In this document: in pieces, positions 43,593 through 51,766 of the stretch | How positions within the stretch are numbered: the stretch's first letter is position 1 | Layout of the letters: the number at the start of each line of letters is the position of its first letter | NCBI RefSeq assembly: GCF_001270495.1 | Contig: NZ_LGUR01000221.1 | Location: 3,128-67,127, forward strand | Direction: 5' to 3' | Source of the DNA: Streptomyces viridochromogenes | Lineage (GTDB): Bacteria; Actinomycetota; Actinomycetes; Streptomycetales; Streptomycetaceae | DNA length: 64,000 bases | The notes under the pieces: model-generated | What the model was told of the DNA's origin: nothing | Database searches by the model: none | Seen by the model: only the letters and a program-made list of their open reading frames with translations | Translations under genes and position numbers: made by a program

Positions 43593-44726
43593 ATGAGCTC
43601 GCTTAATCTCGACGACTTCACTGATCTGATCGAGCGCCCCGACGGAGGGGTACGCCGTGACGCAGAGGCGCGCCGTGAGCGTCAGATCGTGCCGCCCGGG
43701 GCGCTGGGCCGCCTCGACGACCTGGGTGAGTGGCTGGCGGCCGCGCAGTCCGCCGTGCCGGTACGGCCGATCGAACGGCCGCGGGTGGTTCTGTTCGCCG
43801 GTGACCACGGTGTCGCCGAGCTGGGCGTGTCGGCGCGGGAGGCGGGCAGCGCCGCGGAGTTGGTGCGGGAGATCCTGGAGGGCGGCCGGCCGGTGTCCGT
43901 GCTCGCGCGGCGGCTCGGGGTTCCGGTGCGGGTCGTGGACATGGCGCTGGACTGCGACCCGGAGTCGCTGCCGGAGGCTGTCGTACGGCATCGGGTGCGG
44001 CGCGGCAGCGGCCGTATCGACGTCGAGGACGCGCTCACGCCGGAGGAGGCCGAGGCGGCCTTCCGGGCCGGGGTCGCGGTGGCCGACGAGGAGGCCGACT
44101 CCGGTACGGATCTGGTGGTGCTCGGCGATGTGAGTGTCGGCGGGACCACGGCGGCGGGAGTGCTGGTGGCCGCGCTGTGCGGGACCGACGCGTCGGTCGT
44201 CACCGGGCGGGGCGGGCTGGCCATCGACGACCTGGCCTGGATGCGCAAGTGCGCGGCGATCCGGGACGCATTGCGCCGGGCGCGGCCCGTGCTCGGGGAC
44301 CAACTGCAGCTGCTCGCGACGGTGGGCGGTGCCGACCTCGCCGCGATCACCGGGTTCCTGCTCCAGAGCGCGGCACGGAAGATGCCGGTCGTGCTGGACG
44401 GGGTGGTCGTCGCCGCCTGCGCCCTGGTGGGGCAGCGGATCGCCTTCCGGGCGCCGGACTGGTGGCTGGCCGCGCACAACAGCGGGGAGCCCGGGCAGGC
44501 GAAGGCGCTGGACCGCATGGCCCTGGAGCCCCTGCTCGACCCGGGCGTGAAGGTCGGCGAGGGCGCCGGAGGGCTGCTGGCCCTGCCGATGGTCCAGTCC
44601 GCCGCCGCGCTGGCCGCGGAACTCCCGGAGAAGCCCGAGAAGCCCGAGGACTCGGAGGACTCGGAGGACTCGGAGATGATGCCGGGTGCCGAGGAGCCTG
44701 AGGCGGGACGGCCTGCGACCGAGTAA
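43593..44726 (+). CDS. cobT: Nicotinate-nucleotide:dimethylbenzimidazole phosphoribosyltransferase
   Basis: 377 aa. It has PPGALGRLDDLGEW, LFAGDHGV, LGDVSVGGTTAAG and DPGVKVGEGAGG, the last holding the catalytic Glu. It makes alpha-ribazole phosphate for the lower ligand of cobalamin. ATG at 43593 lacks a ribosome site, but TACTGT lies 7 nt upstream, suggesting a leaderless mRNA. The C terminus adds an acidic low-complexity tail (PEKPEKPEDSEDSEDSE) encoded by 9-bp repeats. Confidence 0.95.
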   Translation: MSSLNLDDFTDLIERPDGGVRRDAEARRERQIVPPGALGRLDDLGEWLAAAQSAVPVRPIERPRVVLFAGDHGVAELGVSAREAGSAAELVREILEGGRPVSVLARRLGVPVRVVDMALDCDPESLPEAVVRHRVRRGSGRIDVEDALTPEEAEAAFRAGVAVADEEADSGTDLVVLGDVSVGGTTAAGVLVAALCGTDASVVTGRGGLAIDDLAWMRKCAAIRDALRRARPVLGDQLQLLATVGGADLAAITGFLLQSAARKMPVVLDGVVVAACALVGQRIAFRAPDWWLAAHNSGEPGQAKALDRMALEPLLDPGVKVGEGAGGLLALPMVQSAAALAAELPEKPEKPEDSEDSEDSEMMPGAEEPEAGRPATE

Positions 44727-44841
44727 TCGGTAATCGCCGCGGGCAGGGTGCCGGCGTCCGGCCGGGCAGCGCGTCCCCACCGAGGGATGAAAGGTACGAA
44801 AGGGGCGATTGCCGGTAACTGTCGGCATAGGATCCCCACTC

Positions 44842-45549
44842 GTGAGAGCTGACACCCTCGGTCGCCGGGCCCGTGCCGAGTGGGGTGCCTTGTACCTCGC
44901 CGTACGGAGGGCGTCGGCCGAGCGGCGGTGGTGGGCGGCTGTGCCGATGACCGTGGGGGCCGTCTGTCTGACGGGGCTCGTGCAGGTCGTGCAGAACCAG
45001 TCCTGGGGCTATCAGGTAGTCCAGAACCTCGGGGCCGTGAAGGCCGAGGATCCGCTGTGGCTGGCGCTCCTGCGGACGCCGCTGTCCCTCTTCGTGCCCG
45101 CCCTCGACCTGCCGGTGTGGGGTGCGCTCGCGCAGATCCTGCTCGTGTTCGGGCTCGCCGAGCTCTGCCTCGGCTGGTGGCGGACCCTCGTCGTCGCCTA
45201 CGTCGCGACCCTCGCCGGAACCCTGTACGCGCGCGTGGGCATCGCGCTCGGCCCGGACAACCCGATCGGGCTGCCCGCCTCGGACGCGCGGGTCGTGGAC
45301 ACGGGACCGTCGGCGGCCGTGGTGGGCCTGGCGGTCTTCCTCGGGTGGCGCTACGGCGCGTATGCCACGGCCGGTGCGGTGATCGCGGCGATGGTCGTCG
45401 AGGTCGCGCTGAAGGAGAACCTCGCCGGCAAGGAGCACCTGGCCGCCGTCGCGGCGGTGCTGGTGCTGTGCGCGGTGGGGGCGGTGCGTCAGCGGCGTTC
45501 CAGGGCGCGGGCCGAGTCGACGTCGGGTGCGCCGCCGATCCAGTCCTGA
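44842..45549 (+). CDS. Rhomboid-like membrane protein
   Basis: 235 aa with about six helices. The candidate catalytic Ser157 is in TGPSAAVVG and His199 in KEHLAAVAAVL, matching the spacing of rhomboid-like (Rhomboid_2 type) proteins. The classic GASG and WR motifs are absent, so activity is uncertain. GTG at 44842 is taken because TAGGAT (44828-44833) lies 8 nt upstream, a typical leaderless promoter. The 3' end overlaps the convergent membrane gene by 61 bp. Confidence 0.75.
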   Translation: MRADTLGRRARAEWGALYLAVRRASAERRWWAAVPMTVGAVCLTGLVQVVQNQSWGYQVVQNLGAVKAEDPLWLALLRTPLSLFVPALDLPVWGALAQILLVFGLAELCLGWWRTLVVAYVATLAGTLYARVGIALGPDNPIGLPASDARVVDTGPSAAVVGLAVFLGWRYGAYATAGAVIAAMVVEVALKENLAGKEHLAAVAAVLVLCAVGAVRQRRSRARAESTSGAPPIQS

Positions 45550-46253
45550 AGCTTGCGGCTGGGTCCCGCCCAGCGCTTGTCGTGGTGGTAGGCGCGCAGC
45601 TGGGCCCTGGCGCGGGCGCGCGGCCTGCGGCGGTAGAAGCGTTTCGCCCAGGGGGACGTGGGGCGGGCCAGGCGGACGGCACCGAACAGGGCGATGAAGG
45701 GGATGACCACCCCGAAGATCGCGATCCGGGCCTTGCCCTTGGCCAGGGCGATCAGGGCCAGGAGGAAGTTCCCGAAGATCGTACTGAGCACCGACCCCCG
45801 GTTCTGCAGCTCTTCGTCGCTGAGGTCGTTGACCCCGAAGGGTGCGTAGCCGAGGAGGAACAGGCCCACCACGGCGGCGGTGAGCACGACCACCTCGACG
45901 CTCTTGCGGCCCGCCTCGGTCCAGTAGACGTCGTCCAGATGCAGGATCAGGGCGAACTCGTCCATCACCAGCCCCGCGCCCATCCCGAAGACCACCGCGG
46001 CGGCGGCCGAGCCGAAGCCGCGCTGCCCGCTGGCCACCGCGCAGAAGCCGCCGATGACCGTGAGGACGACGCCGGGGACGACATGGTGGATGTGGACGGC
46101 GCCGGTCTCGATGTTGCGGAAGGGCCCCTTTCCCGCGCGGATGAGGCGGGTGATGACGCGGGTGACGAGGAAGGTGACCACGAAGGCGGTCAGGGCCAGG
46201 AGCAGCGGAAGCTTCCCCGGCTCGATGATGTTGCGCTGCCACCAGTCACCCAT
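45489..46253 (-). CDS. Integral membrane protein of unknown function
   Basis: 254 aa with about seven helices. Conserved-looking polar motifs lie in or between helices: VHIHHVVPG, MDEFALILHLDDVYW. The C-terminal tail (200-254) is very basic and ends beyond the rhomboid-like stop on the other strand. The His and Asp clusters could bind metal. The ATG is at 46253. I do not recognise a named function. Confidence 0.75.
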   Translation of the reverse strand: MGDWWQRNIIEPGKLPLLLALTAFVVTFLVTRVITRLIRAGKGPFRNIETGAVHIHHVVPGVVLTVIGGFCAVASGQRGFGSAAAAVVFGMGAGLVMDEFALILHLDDVYWTEAGRKSVEVVVLTAAVVGLFLLGYAPFGVNDLSDEELQNRGSVLSTIFGNFLLALIALAKGKARIAIFGVVIPFIALFGAVRLARPTSPWAKRFYRRRPRARARAQLRAYHHDKRWAGPSRKLQDWIGGAPDVDSARALERR

Positions 46254-46320
46254 GTTTTCAGTGTGTGCGCGTCAGGGGTGGGCTGCCTGGCGGGTACGGC
46301 GTCCGGGCTAGTCTGCGGGC

Positions 46321-47136
46321 GTGTCCATGACCCCGCCACCGCTGCCCGGCCTCCGTCTGCGCGGCCTCCTCGCGCACGGCCTCCGCTTCGCCTTCGGCAC
46401 CCTGAGCGTGCTCCCCGTCAAGGTGAGCCGCTGGGACCGGGAGGCGGCGCGCGGGGGGATGCTGTGCGCCCCGCTGGTCGGGGTGGTCCTGGGCTGCGGT
46501 GCCGCCTTCGCCGCGCTGACGCTGCTGTTCCTCGGCGCCGCTCCCCTCCTCGCCGCCGTCGCGGGCGCCGCCGTCCCCGCCGTACTGACCCGTGGACTGC
46601 ACCTGGACGGCCTCGCCGACACCGCCGACGGGCTGGGCAGCGGCAAGCCCGCCGAGGACGCACTGCGGATCATGAAGCAGTCGGACATCGGGCCCTTCGG
46701 CGTCATCACGCTCGTGTTCGTGCTGGTCGCGCAGGTGGCCGCGCTGTCCCGGCTGTACGACGACTCATGGGCCCGGGGCGCCCTCGCCACCGTCGTGTCG
46801 GCCGCCGCCGCCCGGCTCGCACTCACCGTCGCCGCGCGGACCGGCGTACCCGCCGCCCGCCCGGAGGGGCTGGGGGCCGCGGTGGCCGGCGTCGTGCCCG
46901 TACGGGGTGCGGTGGCCGTCGCCCTGGCCGTGACGGGCGTCGCCGCCGCGGCGGGAGCGCTGCTCGGGACGGACGACATCGCCCGCGCCGCCCTCGCGGC
47001 CCTCGCCGCGCTCGCCGCCGCCGAGCTGCTGCTGCGGCACTGCGTCCGCCGCTTCGGGGGCGTCACCGGTGACGTCTTCGGCGGGATCGCGGAGACGGCG
47101 GCGACGACCGCGCTCGTGGTGCTGTCACTGGGCTGA
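46321..47136 (+). CDS. cobS: Adenosylcobinamide-GDP ribazoletransferase (cobalamin synthase)
   Basis: 271-aa polytopic membrane enzyme. It has the diagnostic TRGLHLDGLADTADGLGS, MKQSDIGPFGV and the late GGVTGDVFG segment. It joins AdoCbi-GDP with alpha-ribazole(-phosphate), the products of CobU and CobT encoded just upstream. GTG at 46321 follows TAGTCT by 6 nt and has no ribosome site, so it is probably leaderless. It converges with the Pel-like operon 13 bp away. Confidence 0.95.
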   Translation: MSMTPPPLPGLRLRGLLAHGLRFAFGTLSVLPVKVSRWDREAARGGMLCAPLVGVVLGCGAAFAALTLLFLGAAPLLAAVAGAAVPAVLTRGLHLDGLADTADGLGSGKPAEDALRIMKQSDIGPFGVITLVFVLVAQVAALSRLYDDSWARGALATVVSAAAARLALTVAARTGVPAARPEGLGAAVAGVVPVRGAVAVALAVTGVAAAAGALLGTDDIARAALAALAALAAAELLLRHCVRRFGGVTGDVFGGIAETAATTALVVLSLG

Positions 47137-47149
47137 GCCTCGGCACCCG

Positions 47150-47947
47150 TCAGCAGGCCCGGCGCCATACCCCCAGCTCGTACCTCTTCAGCATCGAACT
47201 CAGCTTCAGGCGACGCGACTCGGCGCAGAAGCTGCGCGTCGGGACCTCGTACTCGACGTGGAACACCGCCTTGCCCGCCTTCACGAAGGGGCTCAGGGCC
47301 GCGCATTCCCCGTACTGGGCGCACTGTTCGTTGACCGCGAAGTCGAAGTCGCCGACCAGCTCGGGGATCTGGTCCAGGTCGTTCTTCAGGCCGACCGCCA
47401 TACCCCGCTCGTGGGCCAGCTCGGCGATCAGACGGTTGTAGCGGAGCTGGTCGGATGCCTTCAGCGGGAAGCCGGTGCGGTTCTGGTAGCCGTCCATGTT
47501 GTCCGGCTCCACCGCGTCGAAGCCCTTCTCGCGGCACATGTCGACACGGGCCGCCATCAAGGGCTCCAGCACGTCCGTGCGGCGGATGTCGAGCCAGCGC
47601 TCGCCCTCCCAGCCGTTGCCCTTGCCGAGCACCGACTTGGGGAACTTCCCGGCGTCGGGGCGCCAGTCCTCCCACGCGCCGGTGGAGAGGTAGCAGATGA
47701 CCTTGCGGCCCTGGTCGTGCAGTGCGGCGACGGTCTTCCCGGACTGGTCGAAGCCGTCGATGTCGTAGACCGGCACGTCGACGGTGGTGTCGATACGGCC
47801 GCGGAGCTGCCACTGCCAGGCCACGCCGGGACGCGGCTGCCAGCGCGAGCCGCTCGGGCCGTCCTCGCCGTCGTCGGCGTTGTCGGATGCCGTCGTGCAA
47901 CCCGCGAGCAGGAGAAGCAGAACGGCCAGCGGAATGAGGCGTCTCAC
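47150..47947 (-). CDS. GH114 endo-alpha-1,4-polygalactosaminidase-like lipoprotein
   Basis: 265 aa. The lipobox Cys17 (LLLAGC) anchors it outside. The TIM-barrel GH114 domain starts at WQWQLRG and contains VYDIDGFD, VICYLSTGAWEDWRPD, GFDAVEPDNMDGYQNRTGF and GLKNDLDQIPELV, the acidic residues expected for catalysis. In Pel systems the equivalent PelA hydrolase domain cleaves partially deacetylated poly-GalNAc. It is last in the five-gene operon; its GTG overlaps the spherulin-4 gene stop by 4 bp. Confidence 0.87.
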   Translation of the reverse strand: MRRLIPLAVLLLLLAGCTTASDNADDGEDGPSGSRWQPRPGVAWQWQLRGRIDTTVDVPVYDIDGFDQSGKTVAALHDQGRKVICYLSTGAWEDWRPDAGKFPKSVLGKGNGWEGERWLDIRRTDVLEPLMAARVDMCREKGFDAVEPDNMDGYQNRTGFPLKASDQLRYNRLIAELAHERGMAVGLKNDLDQIPELVGDFDFAVNEQCAQYGECAALSPFVKAGKAVFHVEYEVPTRSFCAESRRLKLSSMLKRYELGVWRRAC

Positions 47948-48621
47948 CGAGCGGGCTCCAGGGTGTGCGGCAACGTACCCCAAGGATGATCGCCCATCCC
48001 CGGCACCGCGCAGTACACGGAGGCACCGCGGGCACGCGCCAGGTCCCCCGGCACCGCCGGATCGACGTCCGCCGGGACGCCGTACACCAGATGGCACAGG
48101 CGCACTCCCCCGCCGCCCCGCCACTGCTGCGGGCCGAGCCGGGTGTACGACGCCCAGGTGCCCTCGAAGGTGACGAGGAGGTCGGCGATCCTGGCGTACG
48201 AGGGGTGTGGTGCCGTGCCGTGGTTCAGGGCGAGCGTGCCGCAGCCGACGCCCCAGGCCGCCGTCGCGAGTCGTTGGTAATGGGTGAACTCGGCCCGGCT
48301 CACGGCGACTTGGTCGAGGAAGACGCCGTCCGTGCCGTACCAGTCGCGGTGCCGGGTGATGTCGCGTACGACGTCGGCGTGCGGTCGGCGGCCGTAGTCG
48401 GTGTCGGCGTAGCCGAGCACCCGCGCTCCCCCGGAGGGGGTACCCCCGGCTGTTCGCAGGCGGGCCGCGACCTCGGCGAACGCCGGGTCGGGCTGCTCGC
48501 CGGGGCCGCTGGCCGGGTTCAGCACGACCCCGTAGAGGCGGGGCGCGGCCGCGATGATCGCGTCCCACTCGGCGGGCCGGACGGACGGATGCTCGTAGTA
48601 AGGAACCAGCAGATCGTTCAT
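47944..48621 (-). CDS. Spherulation-specific family 4 (spherulin-4) protein
   Basis: 225 aa. The typical features are an early LLVPYYEHPSV, YGVVLNPASGPG, RVLGYADTDYG and DGVFLDQVAVS, a TIM-barrel family distantly related to GH114 glycosidases. A probable role is glycan binding or hydrolysis. No signal peptide is seen, so it may act inside or use a non-classical route. ATG at 48621 overlaps the 12-TM gene stop. A short GC palindrome at about 48426-48449 is translated as part of the protein. Confidence 0.82.
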   Translation of the reverse strand: MNDLLVPYYEHPSVRPAEWDAIIAAAPRLYGVVLNPASGPGEQPDPAFAEVAARLRTAGGTPSGGARVLGYADTDYGRRPHADVVRDITRHRDWYGTDGVFLDQVAVSRAEFTHYQRLATAAWGVGCGTLALNHGTAPHPSYARIADLLVTFEGTWASYTRLGPQQWRGGGGVRLCHLVYGVPADVDPAVPGDLARARGASVYCAVPGMGDHPWGTLPHTLEPAR

Positions 48622-50138
48622 CGGTGGGCGGTCGCCCTCCCCAACAGGGCGCAGACCAGGACGACCTGGGCCACCGCCGCCGTTCCGTGGACAATCAGAC
48701 CGGCCCAGTGCGGGCTGCCCGTGTGCGTCAGCAGGGCCGCCGTCTGCGCGAGGGCGGCCAGGCAGCAGATCGTCGCCGCGCCGAGCACCGCGCCGAAGGA
48801 CTGGAGCAGCAATCCCGTCCACAGGACCACGCCCAGCAGGAACAGACCGGCGAGGCGGACGCCCGCGATGCCCGCGGCGTGCGGGGCGTGCGGCCACAGG
48901 GCCGCGGTGGCGAGGCTGAGCGCGAGCAGGGTGACCAGGTAGGCGGCGAGGCATTCGACGACCGTGAACACCGTGGTGCGCCGGAACGCCCTCGGTGTGC
49001 TGCTGGAGCGCAGGCCCGCGAGGCCGCTGCTGCGGAAGCGGTACAGCAGCCATTCGGCGGGGCCCATGCTCAGGGTGAGGGCGACTGCGGCGGGGGCCGC
49101 CACCGCGCTGTGCTGCTCGCCGGTGAGGGCATCTCCCAGGGCCGCGTGGAGGACCAGGACGCCTGTGGCCAGGCCGAAGCAGGCGTATGGAAGGGAGCCC
49201 AGGACAGGGGGGCCCGTTGTCGGTTGGCGGCTGCGGGTGTGTTGTGGCTGGTCGCGCTCATGCGGCGGCGGCCGCATATCCGATACGGCCCCGCGCCCCT
49301 TGGGGGGTGCCACCTCGCGCAGGCCCAGAAGTACCACCACGGCGAGCGAACCCAGGAGGAGGACTAGACGCGCGGCGTCCGGTACCGGGTGGACCAGCGC
49401 AGTCACCGCTCCCGCCGCCATCGGCAACAGCGCGGCCAGCAGAGCCCGTTCGCGGCCCATGACCAGCAGTACCGTCGCCGCGCCCAGGTAGACCGACTGG
49501 CCGGCCGCGAAAGCCACGGCGGCCGGGTGGGCGACGCCCGCTACGGCCAGCGCGGCCAGGGCACCGAGCAGCGCGCCGGCCGGGGCGCCCAGGAGCAGCG
49601 CGCGGCGGGCGGCACCGCGGTCGCCCAACCCCAGCCACGAGTACGCCCGATGGGCGAGCCCCTGGTTCCAGGTCCACCCGACCAGGGCGCCGGCCAGTAG
49701 TGGGACCGTGCCCGCGGGGAGGCCGACGTCGTCCCGCGGCCCCGCGAGCAGGGGGGCGCCGAGGACGTAGCCGAAGCCGGGGAGGGCGAAGACCACGCCT
49801 CTGAGCAGGCAGCCGAGCAGGCCGATCCGCCACGGGTCGTGGACCGGGCTCTCGGGCTCCGGGTATCGGCGCTCGACCCGCTCGTAGAGCTCCTCGGCCA
49901 GGGCGAAGGAGTTCTTCACGCCGTAGCGCTCGCGTATCTGGTCGTCGGACAGGCCGTCGGACTCCAGCAGCGCGGCGATCTCGTCCGGGTGGACGGCGGC
50001 GGCTATGAAGTCGTCGAGGCGTTCGGCGAGTTCGTCGAGGGGGTCGGGCTGCGCCCAGCTGGGTGTGGTGCGCTGGCGCGGGATGGCGGGCAGGGTGTCG
50101 GGGCGGGAGCCGGGCGGCATCCAGATGCTTCCGCTCAC
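48618..50138 (-). CDS. 12-TM membrane protein of the Pel-like operon, carrying an in-frame repeat
   Basis: 506 aa. A soluble N-terminal domain of about 110 residues (with VKNSFALAEELYERVERRYPEPE) precedes 12 predicted helices, arranged as six, a hydrophilic loop, then six. The topology matches Wzx/PelG-type polysaccharide translocases, but no sequence motif proves it. The central loop (about residues 276-307) is encoded by a type A intergenic repeat, so this part is a recent insertion. GTG at 50138 overlaps the PelF gene stop; the end overlaps spherulin-4. Confidence 0.75.
   Translation of the reverse strand: MSGSIWMPPGSRPDTLPAIPRQRTTPSWAQPDPLDELAERLDDFIAAAVHPDEIAALLESDGLSDDQIRERYGVKNSFALAEELYERVERRYPEPESPVHDPWRIGLLGCLLRGVVFALPGFGYVLGAPLLAGPRDDVGLPAGTVPLLAGALVGWTWNQGLAHRAYSWLGLGDRGAARRALLLGAPAGALLGALAALAVAGVAHPAAVAFAAGQSVYLGAATVLLVMGRERALLAALLPMAAGAVTALVHPVPDAARLVLLLGSLAVVVLLGLREVAPPKGRGAVSDMRPPPHERDQPQHTRSRQPTTGPPVLGSLPYACFGLATGVLVLHAALGDALTGEQHSAVAAPAAVALTLSMGPAEWLLYRFRSSGLAGLRSSSTPRAFRRTTVFTVVECLAAYLVTLLALSLATAALWPHAPHAAGIAGVRLAGLFLLGVVLWTGLLLQSFGAVLGAATICCLAALAQTAALLTHTGSPHWAGLIVHGTAAVAQVVLVCALLGRATAHR
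49220..49311. repeat. Dispersed repeat (type A) inside a coding region
   Basis: GTGTTGTGGCTGGTCGCG, GCGGCGGCGGCCGCATATC and GGCCCCGCGCCCCTTGGGG match the intergenic copies at 21071, 42466 and 63812. Here the unit lies within the 12-TM gene and is read in frame, adding the hydrophilic residues GRGAVSDMRPPPHERDQPQ and flanks between helices 6 and 7. Confidence 0.75.
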
Positions 50139-51658
50139 CAGCCGGTTCCGTCCGTCGCGACCTTCTCGTACCAGGGGTCGCGCAGTTCTAGGGTCCAGTC
50201 GGCGACGGTTTCGAGCGTGGGCTCGTACACCTCGGTGCTGCCCGCGAGCTCCTGGTAGATCGTCCGGAAATTGTCCACGGAGCGGCGGAGTGTGAAGCGG
50301 TCGATCACGCGCTGTCGGGACAACTCGCCCAGTTCACGGCGCCGTTCGTCGTCCCTCAGCAGTGTCAGTGCGGCAGCCGCCATCTTCTCCGGCTCACGCG
50401 GCGGGACGACCAGTCCCGTGTCGCCGACGGCCTCGCGCACTCCCCCGACGTCCGTCGAGACCGTCGTACGGCCGCAGGACATGGCCTCGATGATGGAGAA
50501 CGGGAAGCCCTCGGAGATCGACGACAGCATGACGACGTGGCCGGCTGCGTAGGCGCGCCAGACCTCGCTGATGCGGCCCTCGAAGGTCAGGCCGTCCGTC
50601 AGGCCGAGTTCGGCGGCGAGCTTCTCCAGTCTGGTGCGGTAGGCCTCGCCGCCGGGCGGGACCGGGCCGAACAGCCGCAGGCGGGTTTCCGGGAGTTCGG
50701 CGCGGACCATGGCGTAGGCGCGCAGCAGGGTCTCCAGGTCCTTGATGGGGTCGACGCGGCCGCACCAGGTGAGCGTGGGGACCTCGGGCTCGGGGCCGGC
50801 GTGCGGGAAGGCGTGCGGGTCGACGCCGTTGTAGACCGTGCGGATCTTGTCGGCGTCGGCGCCGCCGCGCTCCTCCCAGCGGCGGTTGTACTGGTTGCAG
50901 GGTGTGATCAGGTCGGCCGTGCGGTAACCGTGTGAATTCAGTTCACGGTAGAAGCCGAGCATGAACGCCTTGACGGGCCAGCGCTGGGCGCCGCCGCGGT
51001 AACCGATATAGCGCTCGCGCAGATAGATGCCGTGCTCGGTGAGGAGGAAGGGCACGCCGTCCAGCGTGCGGGCGGCGAGCGCGGGGAGGGTGGCGAGGCC
51101 GCTGCTCACCGCGTGGGCGACGGAGTCCTCGGGGATGCGGATCCCGAGCGGGCGCAGGGCGTGTTCCAGCAGGTCGGTCGCGGTGAGGGCGTCGTGCACG
51201 GTCGGGCGGGCGGCCGCGGTCGGCAGATGCGGCATCGTCCATATCCACATCAGCGAGCGCAGTGCGGATTCCGTGCGCAGGGCCGCCGACAGGCGTCCGT
51301 CGCGGGCGAGTCCGGCCAGCTCGTCCAGGGCCTCGCCGAAGTCGCAGTGCGCCTCGGGGTCGAGGAAGGAGAGCAGGAAGCGCTCGTAGGAGTCGGTGAA
51401 ACGGCGCCTTGCCCTGCCGTACGGCGCTCGTTTGCGCCCCGGACGCGGGCCCCAGGTCGGTACCGAGGTGTGCCGGTAGACGTTGGGCGGCAGCTCCCAG
51501 CTGACGGGTTCGCGGCCCGTGCCGGTGAGCGACACGACGTGGAAGTCGACCTCCGGCATGCCCTTGACGAGCTGGTCGCACCAGGTGCTGACGCCACCGT
51601 GGACATGCGGATACGTGCCTTCGGTGAGCATGGTGACATGACGGCCCGTGCGCATCAT
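50135..51658 (-). CDS. pelF: PelF-type GT4 glycosyltransferase
   Basis: 507 aa. The N-terminal Rossmann domain starts VTMLTEGTYPHVHGGVSTW, the PelF signature region. The C-terminal domain has the sugar-nucleotide site SEGFPFSIIEAMSCG (E-x7-E) and WCGRVDPIKDLETLLRA. PelF is the cytosolic polymerase of Pel polysaccharide. ATG at 51658 has GGGGGA just upstream, and an in-frame earlier start (51709) is unlikely. It is separated from the deacetylase gene by 108 bp and coupled to the next gene by GTGA. Confidence 0.87.
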   Translation of the reverse strand: MMRTGRHVTMLTEGTYPHVHGGVSTWCDQLVKGMPEVDFHVVSLTGTGREPVSWELPPNVYRHTSVPTWGPRPGRKRAPYGRARRRFTDSYERFLLSFLDPEAHCDFGEALDELAGLARDGRLSAALRTESALRSLMWIWTMPHLPTAAARPTVHDALTATDLLEHALRPLGIRIPEDSVAHAVSSGLATLPALAARTLDGVPFLLTEHGIYLRERYIGYRGGAQRWPVKAFMLGFYRELNSHGYRTADLITPCNQYNRRWEERGGADADKIRTVYNGVDPHAFPHAGPEPEVPTLTWCGRVDPIKDLETLLRAYAMVRAELPETRLRLFGPVPPGGEAYRTRLEKLAAELGLTDGLTFEGRISEVWRAYAAGHVVMLSSISEGFPFSIIEAMSCGRTTVSTDVGGVREAVGDTGLVVPPREPEKMAAAALTLLRDDERRRELGELSRQRVIDRFTLRRSVDNFRTIYQELAGSTEVYEPTLETVADWTLELRDPWYEKVATDGTGW

Positions 51659-51703
51659 GCGAGTTCCCCCCTGTGGAACAAAAGGTGATGCTGCGGCTCG
51701 GAA

Positions 51704-51745
51704 GCGCACCCCGGCGGGTCGGTCGTGAAGTGTGCCGGGGTGCGC
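51704..51745 (-). terminator. Hairpin between the deacetylase gene and pelF
   Basis: GCGCACCCCGGC pairs with GCCGGGGTGCGC (12 bp, 18-nt loop), 21 bp past the deacetylase stop. There is no U-tract. It could cause partial termination, so that the deacetylase is made in excess over the other four proteins. Confidence 0.5.
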
Positions 51746-51766
51746 CTGAGATCCGGCCGGGCCGCC

